DNA of 26,962 nucleotides from CBFCZU01 sp965602635 (GCA_965602635.1 CBFCZU010000025.1:1-26962), one strand, 5' to 3'; numbered from the stretch's first letter, positions 9,033 through 18,040 are shown. Translations and numbers: made by a program. Notes: generated by a model not told the origin, from the sequence alone.

Positions 9033-10642
9033 GCGCCACCTCGGCTGATCCGCTCCAGCTTGAAGTCATCGAAGTACGCCTTCCCCCGGCCGATGACCAC
9101 GAAGCGGACGTTGATGGGGTTGCCGTGCTTCGCCGAGACGAACTCCATCTCCGCCTTCTGCCATCGGTCGCCGCTCCGCACGAGCCGGGTCCTGCCCTTG
9201 CCGGCCGTCTCCGCGCCCAACAGCTCCCTCGGCTCGTAGCCCATCCCCGGGGTGGGGATGACGAACGCCTTGGCATCTTCCCCCTCGACGAAGACCCAGC
9301 ACTCCAGCCGGTAGCGCTTGGCGGGAAGGAAGCGCGTGTGGCCCCGGTCCCGCGGCCAGAACTTCGTCTTGGTGAATTCCTCGGCCGTGACGCCGTTGAC
9401 TTCCAGGGACTTCTTGCCGCTGTGGGCCCGCCGATCACTCACCTTGCCTTCGACCGGCTGGAAGCCGCGGAGCGTTGTGCTCGCGGGGAGCGGCTGGTCT
9501 TCGAAGTCCTCCCCTCCCGGCCGGATGAGCACGGTCGTTCCGTGCCCGTTGACGACCTTGGCGTTCTTGACGACGTGCCGGCATATCTCCGGCGGCAGAC
9601 CCACCATTCGCTGCCGGATCGTCCCGTAGCAGTAGCCGTCCTTCTCTCTCAGTGGTACGACGGGCGCGCTGGTGTGGAACTCCCCCCATATCGGGCACTG
9701 GGGATAGCGCACCGGCACGCCGCTCTGCGGAAGAAGCGCCATCCCCCAGCCAGACCGGTCGGAAAGATAAGCCGCAAAGCCGTCCGGCCGTATCACGGGA
9801 TGATACTTGCGGTACAGCGATTCGCAATTGTTCGACCAGACAGCGAAGCGCTCACCACTGACGCGACGGTCGGAGGCATCCGGCGTGCAGCCGGAATACG
9901 CGTAAGTGATCGCCCCCGGCCAGATGATCGTCACGCCGAACGGGAAGAACGAGCCGGAGCCCGTCGTCTCGGCCGGCTTGCCCGTCTTCTTGTCCTTCGG
10001 CCTGCCCTTGTGACGCCACCGGGTCTCGCGGTCCACGACGTACCCCAGAACGGGATCGACCCGGAACGTCAGCCTGGTCACACAGCCGATGTGCGGCGTT
10101 GCCTTCCGGTGCGGGTGCGAGGGTCCGTGCCCTTCGGCGATTCCCTCCTCCGGCCAGACGCCCTGCTTGATGACAATATCCATCGTCTCGCCGGTGCGGG
10201 CGACCTTGTGGCTGATCGGGAACGCGCCAAACGCGGCTGAAGGGATTCCCATGCCAAACCGCTTGAAGCCCGGCGTGTAGGTCTCGTCGAGCCGGTTCCG
10301 AGTGTCGGCACCGGGGAACGGCGACCACAGCCAGTCGGGCGCGAGGCCGATCGGCATCTCGCCGTCCATCAAGATTTCCAGCTCCGCCTTGTGCTGTTTG
10401 GGGATCCATCGCTTGGAACGGTCGGGATTCTGCCAGTCCCACCACCACCACGTGTGCTGCTTCTTAGCTATGTGGAATCTGGGTTTGTGGCCTTTGAATC
10501 GCGCAAGCGGCTTGATCTCCTCCAGCACCCGCGTTAACTCACCCCCCGCCGCGGCAGGCTCTACACTGGCCGCTAGAAGCAGCAGCGAGCCGACTGCCGT
10601 AGCTCGCAAGCGTCTCCGCCAAGCCATCCTGTGCCGTGCCAT
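9029..10642 (-). CDS. Secreted protein of unknown function with carbohydrate-binding-like C-terminal domain
   Basis: The 537-residue product has a basic N-terminus and a hydrophobic core (LRATAVGSLLLLAASVEPAAA), a Sec signal peptide cut near residue 32. The central 340 residues are rich in Trp, Gly and Pro, suggesting a beta-sandwich sugar-handling fold, but I do not recognise the family. From about residue 377 (EDFEDQPLP) to the end the pattern matches CBM4/CenC-like jelly rolls: a 'gf..veg.vs..ragSGkkSlevn' segment, YRLECWVFVEG, a 'GDRWQKAEMEF' strand, and the closing AYFDDFKLERI. This domain usually binds polysaccharide. GGAGA lies eight bases before ATG 10642; an in-frame ATG at 10627 is an alternative with the same signal peptide. 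It begins 24 bases after the hydrolase-like gene ends and overlaps the next gene by four bases. Confidence 0.65.
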   Translation of the reverse strand: MARHRMAWRRRLRATAVGSLLLLAASVEPAAAGGELTRVLEEIKPLARFKGHKPRFHIAKKQHTWWWWDWQNPDRSKRWIPKQHKAELEILMDGEMPIGLAPDWLWSPFPGADTRNRLDETYTPGFKRFGMGIPSAAFGAFPISHKVARTGETMDIVIKQGVWPEEGIAEGHGPSHPHRKATPHIGCVTRLTFRVDPVLGYVVDRETRWRHKGRPKDKKTGKPAETTGSGSFFPFGVTIIWPGAITYAYSGCTPDASDRRVSGERFAVWSNNCESLYRKYHPVIRPDGFAAYLSDRSGWGMALLPQSGVPVRYPQCPIWGEFHTSAPVVPLREKDGYCYGTIRQRMVGLPPEICRHVVKNAKVVNGHGTTVLIRPGGEDFEDQPLPASTTLRGFQPVEGKVSDRRAHSGKKSLEVNGVTAEEFTKTKFWPRDRGHTRFLPAKRYRLECWVFVEGEDAKAFVIPTPGMGYEPRELLGAETAGKGRTRLVRSGDRWQKAEMEFVSAKHGNPINVRFVVIGRGKAYFDDFKLERISRGGA

Positions 10643-10666
10643 GGGTTGTCTCTCCGGGGCGCTAGA

Positions 10667-12436
10667 CTACTTGCCTTTCAGCGTCTGCCCGTGCATGGCG
10701 TGGAGCTTGAGCCACGCCTCGGCCTGCTTGCGGTCGGCGACCCAGAACATCTTCCTGCGCTTCGCCTCGGGCACGTCTGTAGCCTTGCGGATCAGCGTCT
10801 CCGGGGCAGTCGGGCCGGCAGCCCGGATGCGGGCCAGTTCGGCGGCCTGTTTGTCGACCTCGGCCTGGAGCTTCTGCGCGAGGGCCACGTCGGCATCGGT
10901 CACGTCTTCCAGCCAGGGGCCGACCCGACCCCACTTGACCGTCATACGCAGCACCATCAGCAGCGGGTACCGCCCCGGCTGAAGCTCGAGCACTTGTTTG
11001 TGGAATACCGGCACGCCGTTGAGGACGATCTGCTGCCGCGTTGCCGCCGTGAACGGCGCGACCAGCCGGTAGTGCTTCCGCTCGGGGATCTCCAGCACGG
11101 TGAAGGCCAGCATGGTGAACTTGGTCGCCGGGCGCAGGGGGGTGTTCAGGGAGATGCCGCCTTCCTTGGCGACGTGCTTTGGCTCGATGCGGCTGAACGC
11201 GGCCGTCTTGCCGTCGATGGTCACCGTATCGCCCGGCTTGGGCGTGAGCTGCCGCAGCTCGCCCAGCTCCAGCATCGGGTCGGCCTTCATCGGAAACGCA
11301 AGCGAGGTGAGGACCCAGTCGTTGAGGCCCTGCCGGGAGGTGTCGGGCTTGACGATGGGCACGCCTTCGGGCGGGGTGAAGCCCTTCGGCGGCGCCATCG
11401 CGGCGTATCCGCTGACGGGGGATTCCTCCTTACCGCCCAGGACGTACCCGTCGGGCCCTTCCTGGAGGGGCAGGTGCGGCACGCGGTAGAACTCCTCCAC
11501 GGCGAACGGGTCGATGAGGTAGCCCCCGGCCGGGTCCACCTGCTTGAGCTGCACCGAGCCGTCGGTGGCGTACTTGTCCGTCGGCACGCGGAGGGCGAGG
11601 GCCTTGTCGATGAACAGCGAGAGGTAGTCCCAGATTCGCAGGACGCTCATCACGCCGGCGGGAACCGGCTTGCCCCAGCCTTTGCCGCCATGGGTATCGG
11701 GATAGTCGCCGTGGCCTACGCCCTTGGCGACGACCTGATGGGGCAGCCACGCCGTCCGGGCACGGTAGTTCAGCAGCGATGGCCGGACGTGATTGAACCA
11801 CGTCCCGCCCCACTCCGTCTCGCCGTTGGCGTTGACCTGGAGGATGGTCTCGTTCTGGGGCTTGGCCCACGGCAGCATCGGCCAGGTCGGCGTCTCTCCG
11901 TGATACGTCACCGACGCGATGGTGCGTTTGGGGAACAGCCAGGCCATGCGGAAGGGGAACTCGCCGCGGGACGACTTGCCGAACGTGATCCACGGCGCGT
12001 GACGGAACTCCGCTATTCTCGTCGCGCCCGCCACGAGGTCCAGCACCTTCTGAACGCGGGCAGGCTCGGCCGGCGGGTCCTTGCGATGCTCGATGCCGGT
12101 CTGGAACGTGCGCAGGTATACGATGCCCATCTCGCGGCGCGCCGCGACTTCGCGCAGGGCGGCGTGCTCGCCGAAGACCTTCGAGTCGCTGTTGGCGGGG
12201 ATCAGCAGCACCGCGCGGATGCGTTGGGCGTCCTTCGGCGCCCAGACCAGCACGTCGGCCTTGGCCGGTCCCTTGCCTCGCCGCTTGCCAACCCGTTCGT
12301 CGGGCAGCCTCAGCCCCACCGGCCAGTGCGGCGGCTCGGCCAGGGGCTTCTCGGCCGCCGAGGCGGTGACGCAAGCCGCGAGCAGCACGGCCGCCGCAGG
12401 CAGGGCCCAGTGTGGCCGAGCACGCATATCGCTCAT
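10667..12436 (-). CDS. Secreted alpha/beta-hydrolase-like protein
   Basis: The 589-residue product has a Sec signal peptide (WALPAAAVLLAACVTASA, cut before AEKP). The first half looks like an alpha/beta hydrolase: strand RAVLLIPAN, then ITFGKSSRGEF with Ser155 in a degenerate nucleophile elbow, and VGHGDYPD with His242 as a candidate catalytic base. The canonical GxSxG is not kept, because Arg replaces the last Gly. The stretch around Ser155 aligns by eye with GHSAAG of the second hydrolase-like gene at 21803-23578, and the His regions also match, so the two look like distant paralogues. After about residue 330 there is an unassigned beta-rich region, and the last 80 residues are charged and helical. 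AAGGAG lies seven bases before ATG 12436. The gene follows the small lipoprotein gene after a 69-base gap. Substrate unknown; activity is uncertain. Confidence 0.65.
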   Translation of the reverse strand: MSDMRARPHWALPAAAVLLAACVTASAAEKPLAEPPHWPVGLRLPDERVGKRRGKGPAKADVLVWAPKDAQRIRAVLLIPANSDSKVFGEHAALREVAARREMGIVYLRTFQTGIEHRKDPPAEPARVQKVLDLVAGATRIAEFRHAPWITFGKSSRGEFPFRMAWLFPKRTIASVTYHGETPTWPMLPWAKPQNETILQVNANGETEWGGTWFNHVRPSLLNYRARTAWLPHQVVAKGVGHGDYPDTHGGKGWGKPVPAGVMSVLRIWDYLSLFIDKALALRVPTDKYATDGSVQLKQVDPAGGYLIDPFAVEEFYRVPHLPLQEGPDGYVLGGKEESPVSGYAAMAPPKGFTPPEGVPIVKPDTSRQGLNDWVLTSLAFPMKADPMLELGELRQLTPKPGDTVTIDGKTAAFSRIEPKHVAKEGGISLNTPLRPATKFTMLAFTVLEIPERKHYRLVAPFTAATRQQIVLNGVPVFHKQVLELQPGRYPLLMVLRMTVKWGRVGPWLEDVTDADVALAQKLQAEVDKQAAELARIRAAGPTAPETLIRKATDVPEAKRRKMFWVADRKQAEAWLKLHAMHGQTLKGK

Positions 12437-12505
12437 CGCATCGCTCCTTACATGTCGATCGGGCCGGGACGGAGGGAGCGTGTTGGGCCCACGGCCGGCC
12501 GGCGG

Positions 12506-13198
12506 CTACTGCTCGTACGCCGAGAGGATCTGGACGATCTCGACGTAGGTCTGATTCATCTCCTGGCGGTGGTCCCTCTCCACGGGCACGAGCACCGTGC
12601 GGTAGTCCCTCAGCCGGATGCCGACGCAGGCGTGGTGGTACTGTGGATCGAAGGCGTTGTACGAGGGCAGCTTCTCGTACTTGCCCCGAAAGGCCGTAAC
12701 CTGCGTGGCCTCGGCCGCGCCGCGCGGGCTCAGGTTCCCTTCCGCGTCGCGGGAAACGTGGGCCACGTCCCGAAGAAGCCACTTGCGTTCCCTGAGCGCA
12801 TCGTCGTTCTTCCGCCGCACCGAAACATAGTCGCCTGGGGCGATGAATTCCTTGCGGCTGAGGATGAAGTAAACGTGCCCGGGGTTCGGATCGGGCGCCG
12901 ACCCGTCGGCCCGCTCCTGGAGGCGGACGGGCTCGGAGCGCCAGACGACAATGTCATTCGGGTCGGCGCTCTCGCGGTAGAGATGCAGGTCCCCGACGTC
13001 GACACGCTCCTCGAGCACGGCGAAGGAAACGTCGCGGACGCGCCCGACTTTCCAGCCGGCACGGACCTTCGAGCCCAGGCGCTCGGCCAGGTCGGCCAGG
13101 GCCTGTTCTGGCGTCTCGGGCTCCTGGCCGCAGCCGGCCGTCGCCATCATCACAGCGGTGGACAAGAGCATCGCGAGTCCGCGGGTTGCGTGCCTCAT
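12506..13198 (-). CDS. Small predicted lipoprotein, unknown function
   Basis: The 230-residue product starts MRHATRGLAMLLSTAVMM and reaches an ATAGC lipobox with Cys23, so it should be lipid-anchored and face the periplasm or outer membrane. The mature part begins with an acidic helix (ETPEQALADLAERL), continues as a beta-rich domain with segments such as GHVYFILSRKEFIAPGDYV and HHACVGIRLRDYRTVLVPV, and ends in a helix (EMNQTYVEIVQILSAYEQ). I do not recognise the family. The frame stays open upstream to 13393, but ATG 13198 is preferred: GGAG lies eight bases before it, it overlaps the stop of the HEAT lipoprotein gene by four bases (13195-13198), and it puts the lipobox in the right place. 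Coupled translation with the HEAT lipoprotein suggests the two act together. Confidence 0.7.
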   Translation of the reverse strand: MRHATRGLAMLLSTAVMMATAGCGQEPETPEQALADLAERLGSKVRAGWKVGRVRDVSFAVLEERVDVGDLHLYRESADPNDIVVWRSEPVRLQERADGSAPDPNPGHVYFILSRKEFIAPGDYVSVRRKNDDALRERKWLLRDVAHVSRDAEGNLSPRGAAEATQVTAFRGKYEKLPSYNAFDPQYHHACVGIRLRDYRTVLVPVERDHRQEMNQTYVEIVQILSAYEQ

Positions 13199-15864
13199 CC
13201 CGATCTCTCCGTTACGTTCGCCGGGCCGGGCTGCGACGCCGGCTGGGACGCCGCCTGGGTGTCCCAGCGGCGAAGGGCTTCGGCAGCCCACTTGGCGACC
13301 TCGGGATCGCTGCCGCTCGCGGCGGCCTGGAGGATTGGGCGGGCGGCGTCCCGCTTGCTTGCGGCGAAGCCTCCCAGCGCCCCTGCCGCCCACAGCCGCA
13401 CCTGCGTATCGCCGTGCTTCACCAGGCCTGCCAGGAGCCCCACCGCCTTGACCGTGCGCATGTTCGCGGCCGCCACCACAACCCGGCCGAGAACATGCTG
13501 CTCCTTGGCGGCCCCCGCGATCCGGGCCAGGTCGGGGAGGGCTTCCTCATCGAGCATCGCCAGCAATTGGGCGGCGAAGACGCCCGCGTCGTAGGTAGAG
13601 GTCTCCGGCTTCTTCGGCGCTTCGACGAGCAGGCGCAGCAGCACCGGCTTGGCCACGCTGCCCAGCGCCGCCAGCGCGGGCCCGACCTTGGCGGACTTGA
13701 CCGCGATGTCCATGTCCTCGCGAAGCAGGTAGCCGGCGAGCAGCTCGGCCGAGGCGGGGACCTTCAGCTTCCCGAGGGCGTCGAAGGCGTAGTTGTAGGT
13801 CGGATCGTCGGGCGGGGAAGCGACGTACTGCTTGAACAGCTCGACCGCGCGGGCGTCGCCGAGCTTGACCAGGGCGTTGATGCCCGCCTGCGTGGTGTAG
13901 TTCGCGTGCCGGTCGAGCTTCTTGCGGTGCGGGCCCGTGCGGAGTCGCTGGATGATGGGCTCGACGGCGGCCGGGTCGCCCATGTCGCCGAGGGCCTCCA
14001 TCGCCTCGTGGACCGGCCCGCGCCGAGGATCGCCCTGCATCACTCGGATCAGGGCGGGGACGGCCTGGCGGGCCTTCGCGCGGCCGAGGGCGCGGAGCGC
14101 GGCGTTGGCCGCGCCGGAGAGCGTCCTGGCGCGCTGCTTGTCCTTGGCCTTGTTGGCGGCCTCCAGCTCCCTGGCCAACTGCTCCCGAAGCGCCAGCAGC
14201 GCCTCCCCCACGCTCGGATCCCCCATCGCGCCGACGGCCCCGATGGCCTCCGTCAGCAGCGGGGACTTCGGATCGGTGGCGATCTCCAGCACGTCCTTCA
14301 CGCCCCGCTTGTCGCCCACCGCGGCCAGCGTGCCGAGAACCGCGCGGCGCAGGTCCTTTGCCGGCGGCTCTGCGCGGGTCGCCTTCGTCTCGCGGAGGAT
14401 CGCCAGCAACTCGTCGAGGGCCCGAGCGTCCTCGTAATGGGCCAGCCCCCTCACGGCGGCAAGCTTCGCGGCGTGGTCGCCGCTCTTCAGCAGCGCGAGC
14501 AGCGGCTCGGAAGCCGACTCGATCTTGCGGAGGGCCAACTGCCCGGCGCAGTACGCTCGAACGGACTCGCTCGGGTCTCGAAGCCCGGCCTCCAGCAGCT
14601 CACGCAGCTCCTTGCTTAGCGGCACGGGGGCGGCGGCGTCCGGTGCGGCCGGCGCGCCGCCGGTGCGAAGGACCTCCGCGAGCTTCTCCGCGTCGGTCTT
14701 GGACTCCGAGGCCACGTGGCAGCCGACCAGGGCTCGGAGGGCCTGCTCGCGGACCTCGGCCGATCGCTTGCGATCCGTGGCGAGATCAGCCAGCAGTCGC
14801 GGGGAGCGATCGACCATCACGCTGGCGACCATGGCCACCACGTCAGGATCGCCGAAGGCCAGCAGTTCCGTCAGGGCCGCTTCCGTGACGGGACCCTCGA
14901 TCTTGACCAGCGCGGCCATCGCCACTTGGCGGGTGAGTCGCGGCTCAGGCTCGACTTCGGCGATCAGGGCCCGAAGCGGGTTGACGATCCCCTCCCACCA
15001 CTCCCGGGCCAATCGGGCCCGGAGGACCGGAACGGGGTAGTTCGCCTCGTAGGCCTCCGTCAGGATCGCCTTCAGTCCCGAGTGCCTGGTGCGGCCGATG
15101 TGGCGCTGGATCGTCCGTTTGATCTGCTGCTGCGTCTGCGGCAGCGGCTCGCGGATCAGCTCCGCCAGCGGCCCCACCGCCTGGGGGGCCTTCAAACGGC
15201 CCAAGGCGTCAGCGGCCGCACGCCGCAGGTCGGACCGGGGCTCTTTCAGGATTGCGATCAGCGAGTCCGTCCACCCCGCGCCGCTCTCGACTCCGACGAC
15301 CTCGATGATCGCCAGCCTCTCGTCGACCTTCCCGCTGTCGAGCAGCTTGCCCAAGCGTGCTCGGCCCGCCTCGCCCAATCGCCCCAGCGCCCGGATCGCC
15401 GCCAGCCGCACACCGGGGTCCGGATCCCCCAGCCGCTCGACAAGGGCGTCCTCGGCCGCGGGCGCCTTGAGCCGGCCGAGGGCTTCGCAAACCGTCTGGC
15501 GGATCTCCTTCTTCGGGTCGGCAAGCAGTGAGATCAGCGGGCCGGGATCGCGAAGGACACCCTCTCGCGCCAGCGCGCGAATTGCCTCCACCCGCAGGTT
15601 CCATTGGTTGTCGGTCCGGGCGGTCTCCAGCAACGGGCCGATTACGCAAGCATCGTCGATCGCCGCCAACTCGGCGATGGCCTCGGCCCGCTTCTCGACG
15701 TTGCCTGTATCGAGCTGCCTGATCCACCGGGCCGCCTCCGGGTTGGCCGGTTCGGCCGGGTCCGAGTCGCACCCGAACAGCCCGACGGACGCCAGGACCG
15801 CGCAACAGACCCGACCGACCGCACCGCGCGTCGCCGCGCGCCTCCTAGTCCGTGCCGATGGCAT
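13195..15864 (-). CDS. Large HEAT-repeat lipoprotein
   Basis: The 889-residue product has a very basic N-terminus (SARTRRRAATRG), a hydrophobic stretch and an LFGC lipobox with Cys32. Nearly all the rest is tandem HEAT or PBS-lyase-like helical repeats, recognisable as roughly 30-residue units ending in alanine/leucine helices. Examples are AIRALGRLGEAG, ADALGRLKAPQAVGPLAELI, AVRGLAHYEDARALDELLAI, AMEALGDMGDPAAVEPIIQR and AFDALGKLKVPASAELLAGY. Such solenoids act as protein-binding scaffolds, and no enzyme motif is visible. The start ATG overlaps the last 20 bases of exbD and no better start lies downstream of it, so translation is probably coupled to exbD. A lipid-anchored scaffold directly behind an ExbB/ExbD unit suggests it docks to that channel complex; this is inference. 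The lipobox has Phe at -2, which is less usual, so a Sec-cleaved form is possible. Confidence 0.75.
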   Translation of the reverse strand: MPSARTRRRAATRGAVGRVCCAVLASVGLFGCDSDPAEPANPEAARWIRQLDTGNVEKRAEAIAELAAIDDACVIGPLLETARTDNQWNLRVEAIRALAREGVLRDPGPLISLLADPKKEIRQTVCEALGRLKAPAAEDALVERLGDPDPGVRLAAIRALGRLGEAGRARLGKLLDSGKVDERLAIIEVVGVESGAGWTDSLIAILKEPRSDLRRAAADALGRLKAPQAVGPLAELIREPLPQTQQQIKRTIQRHIGRTRHSGLKAILTEAYEANYPVPVLRARLAREWWEGIVNPLRALIAEVEPEPRLTRQVAMAALVKIEGPVTEAALTELLAFGDPDVVAMVASVMVDRSPRLLADLATDRKRSAEVREQALRALVGCHVASESKTDAEKLAEVLRTGGAPAAPDAAAPVPLSKELRELLEAGLRDPSESVRAYCAGQLALRKIESASEPLLALLKSGDHAAKLAAVRGLAHYEDARALDELLAILRETKATRAEPPAKDLRRAVLGTLAAVGDKRGVKDVLEIATDPKSPLLTEAIGAVGAMGDPSVGEALLALREQLARELEAANKAKDKQRARTLSGAANAALRALGRAKARQAVPALIRVMQGDPRRGPVHEAMEALGDMGDPAAVEPIIQRLRTGPHRKKLDRHANYTTQAGINALVKLGDARAVELFKQYVASPPDDPTYNYAFDALGKLKVPASAELLAGYLLREDMDIAVKSAKVGPALAALGSVAKPVLLRLLVEAPKKPETSTYDAGVFAAQLLAMLDEEALPDLARIAGAAKEQHVLGRVVVAAANMRTVKAVGLLAGLVKHGDTQVRLWAAGALGGFAASKRDAARPILQAAASGSDPEVAKWAAEALRRWDTQAASQPASQPGPANVTERSG

Positions 15865-16315
15865 GCTCGTCCGCCTTGGGGCTGTAGCTGCGGAAGTAGA
15901 CCGAATCGAGGCCGAGGAAGTGGAGGTTGTCCAGGATGTCCATGAGGTGGGTGTATTGCACGGCCTGGTCGATGTCCAGCCGGATCACCACGTTCCGGCC
16001 CTTGCGCCGCTTGGCGGCCACCTCGTTCATGACGGCCATGAGCTGGCTTCGCGAGACGGGGGCCTGGTTGTTGTACTTGACGCCGTCGTGGATGTACCGC
16101 TCGCCGCCCTCCGTCACGGAGATGACGACCTCCTCCTGGAGCCGCACGTCCGTCGCGTGGGCGGCCGTGGGCATGCTGATCTTCAGGGCCTTCTGCGGCT
16201 TCTTCAGGCTCGCGGTCACGATGAAGAAGATCAGCAGCAGGAACACCAGGTCCATCAGCGACGTCATCGGCACGCCGCCCTCGCCCTCTTTGCTGTCGCG
16301 TCGGACCAATCCCAT
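15845..16315 (-). CDS. exbD: ExbD/TolR-family proton-channel subunit
   Basis: The 156-residue product has the ExbD layout: a short cytoplasmic tail (MGLVRRDSKEGEGG), one transmembrane helix PMTSLMDLVFLLLIFFIVTA (16-35) carrying Asp22 in the place of the proton-carrying Asp25 of E. coli ExbD, then a periplasmic domain with VVISVTEGGERYIHDG and NVVIRLDIDQAVQYTHLMDI, the beta-alpha pattern of this family. With ExbB it should form a proton-driven motor in the inner membrane. ATG 16315 is chosen because GCAGGAGA lies nine bases upstream and the 25 extra residues available further up are proline- and arginine-rich without ExbD character. It lies 43 bases after the novel membrane protein gene and overlaps the HEAT lipoprotein gene by 20 bases. 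Whether it serves a TonB-like or a different partner cannot be read from this protein alone. Confidence 0.9.
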   Translation of the reverse strand: MGLVRRDSKEGEGGVPMTSLMDLVFLLLIFFIVTASLKKPQKALKISMPTAAHATDVRLQEEVVISVTEGGERYIHDGVKYNNQAPVSRSQLMAVMNEVAAKRRKGRNVVIRLDIDQAVQYTHLMDILDNLHFLGLDSVYFRSYSPKADEHAIGTD

Positions 16316-16358
16316 GGCGTCGGTCTCCTGCCTGGTCGGCTGCGATCGGCCGGGCCGG

Positions 16359-18032
16359 TCAGTTCTGACCGGCCTGCCTGCGCATCTCATCGAGCGCCCG
16401 AATGAGCGCCTCGTTGGTGTGGGTCATCAGGAACATGCTGAAGCCCGTCCGGCCCTTTGAGTTCTCCAGCTTGTAGAGGACCTCGTTGACGCCCTCGCGA
16501 AGGGGCACCTTGCGGAAGTCCTGGAGCGTGAACGGCACCCAGGGGCGCGTGATCGGCGGGGCCTGGAATACCCGCTTGCCGTTGATCCAGCAGACGCCGT
16601 AATCGTCGCTGGCGAACGAGCCCAGCACGGTCTGGTCGCGGTCGGACATGATCCGCGTGTAGAAGTACCATACGCCCAGGCGCTCGTTGTCGGTCACGTA
16701 CGGGCGGATGCAGCAGAGGTCGTGGCTGAGATCGACATGCACCTTGTGCGCCTGGCCGCAGTTGACGTCGGGAATGGTCGGCCCGAACCGGCGGTACTTC
16801 CAGCGGATCTTGCGGGGCTTGCCCGTCCCCCGGTCCGTCTTGCCCGTGAAGACCTGCCCGAGATCGACGTGCTGCTCGGGCGGGAACTTGTGCTCGAGCT
16901 GCATCATCCTCCGCTCGTGGCCCGGGTGCTGGAACGGGCCGACGTAGTACCAGCGGTCGACGCACATCCAGTCGATGCGCGTCCGCTTCGGCTGCCCGTC
17001 GGCGTACTTGACGACGTGGCAGGACGACTCGTTGCGGCCGATCCGAACGCCGAAGACCACCTCGGGGTAGATCATCTGCTTCAGGTCCCGCTGCTCCAGC
17101 AGCAGCGGGTTGAGGTAGTCGCCCTCGTACGGCACGGGCGCGGGGACGATGTCCACCGCGTCACCGAAGAGGACCGACGTGGCGGGCAGGGCGTACTTGC
17201 CCTCGGCCTCGTCCCGCATCAGCCGGGCGGTCTCGAGGATGTCCTGCGTCTCCAGGTAGGCATTGACCAGCATCCGCTTGTAGTCCCTGAATTCCTGCCC
17301 GAGTGACGACCGAACGTGCTTGAGCTGCTCGTGGAAGCGGATGTCCTGGCGCGGCGGGTCGCTGAAGTGGGTCTTCTCGATGGCCTCGCTCAGCGGGAGG
17401 ATCGCGAACTCGTCCTCCGCGAGCCGCAGTGCGTGGTAGCGCTCGAAGAGGCGGCGCGCCTCGACCTCGATCACCTGGTGTGCCTGGTACAGGTCGTACA
17501 GCGACAGCTTGGCGGCGGGCGCCGCCTCCGTGACGGTGACCGCGTTGGGGTCGACATCAACGCGAGGCTTGTACCGGATCGACCGGTTGGGCTTCTCGGG
17601 GCTGGGCCACTGGCCGCGCTCGATCATCTCCTTGCGCCGGCGGTCGCCCTTCTGCATGGCCGTCAGCGCTTGCGATCGGATCTCTTCCAGGCGCCCGCGG
17701 ATCTCGACCAGTTCGTCGTAGGACTGCGTGAAGTAGTTCCGATAGATCCGCGCCAGGTCGTCGAGCGCCCGCTGCAATTCCCACGGGGGCGCCTCGAACT
17801 CCTCGCGCTCGCCGATGGCGAGGGCCTCGTAGATCGTCCGTTGGGAAACCGCCACCGCCAGCGCCACGTGCACCAGCAGCGCCAGAAGGAAGAAGACCCG
17901 CACTCGCCGGGACCGCACCAGCCGCTTGTAGAGAGCATACCAGTCGCTACGGGCTCGCCCGCCGCCCGCCGGGGCCGGGCCGGACGCCTCGGACAAGGTC
18001 GACCGGTCGGATGCGTTGTCTTTATCCGCCAT
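16359..18032 (-). CDS. Single-pass membrane protein with periplasmic coiled region and C-terminal 'GPF' beta-sandwich, between exbB and exbD
   Basis: From ATG 18032 the product is 557 residues. A basic cytoplasmic tail (residues 1-44, KRLVRSRRVR) leads into one membrane helix, VFFLLALLVHVALAVAV (46-62). Residues 70-275 are charged and helical (for example YDELVEIRGRLEEIRSQAL), interrupted by a proline-rich link near 143-172; this may span periplasm. From about 355 a beta-rich module begins with WMCVDRWYYVGPF (355-367). It contains FASDDYGVCWINGKRVF (473-489) and LREGVNEVLYKLENSKG (511-527), matching the order of motifs in the module near residues 500-670 of the giant secreted protein at 396-5231. 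The N-terminal topology resembles TonB/TolA, but no proline-rich TonB linker or TonB C-terminal domain is seen. No known family is recognised. Its position between exbB and exbD makes it a candidate partner driven by that channel. Confidence 0.75.
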   Translation of the reverse strand: MADKDNASDRSTLSEASGPAPAGGGRARSDWYALYKRLVRSRRVRVFFLLALLVHVALAVAVSQRTIYEALAIGEREEFEAPPWELQRALDDLARIYRNYFTQSYDELVEIRGRLEEIRSQALTAMQKGDRRRKEMIERGQWPSPEKPNRSIRYKPRVDVDPNAVTVTEAAPAAKLSLYDLYQAHQVIEVEARRLFERYHALRLAEDEFAILPLSEAIEKTHFSDPPRQDIRFHEQLKHVRSSLGQEFRDYKRMLVNAYLETQDILETARLMRDEAEGKYALPATSVLFGDAVDIVPAPVPYEGDYLNPLLLEQRDLKQMIYPEVVFGVRIGRNESSCHVVKYADGQPKRTRIDWMCVDRWYYVGPFQHPGHERRMMQLEHKFPPEQHVDLGQVFTGKTDRGTGKPRKIRWKYRRFGPTIPDVNCGQAHKVHVDLSHDLCCIRPYVTDNERLGVWYFYTRIMSDRDQTVLGSFASDDYGVCWINGKRVFQAPPITRPWVPFTLQDFRKVPLREGVNEVLYKLENSKGRTGFSMFLMTHTNEALIRALDEMRRQAGQN

Positions 18033-18040
18033 CTCGAACA

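Noticed and set aside
7098..9239. Open plus-strand frame of 713 codons
   Set aside because: It runs antisense across the propeller-HEAT gene and the end of the gene before it; no domain or signal peptide.
13199..13393. 65-codon N-terminal extension of the small lipoprotein
   Set aside because: It is Arg/Gly/Pro-rich, complementary in character to the overlapping HEAT gene, and would move the lipobox away from the N-terminus.
10631..13594. Open plus-strand frame of 987 codons
   Set aside because: It lies antisense to three well-supported genes with signal peptides and ribosome sites; its composition is Arg/His/Gly-rich, as expected from the complement of GC-rich coding DNA.
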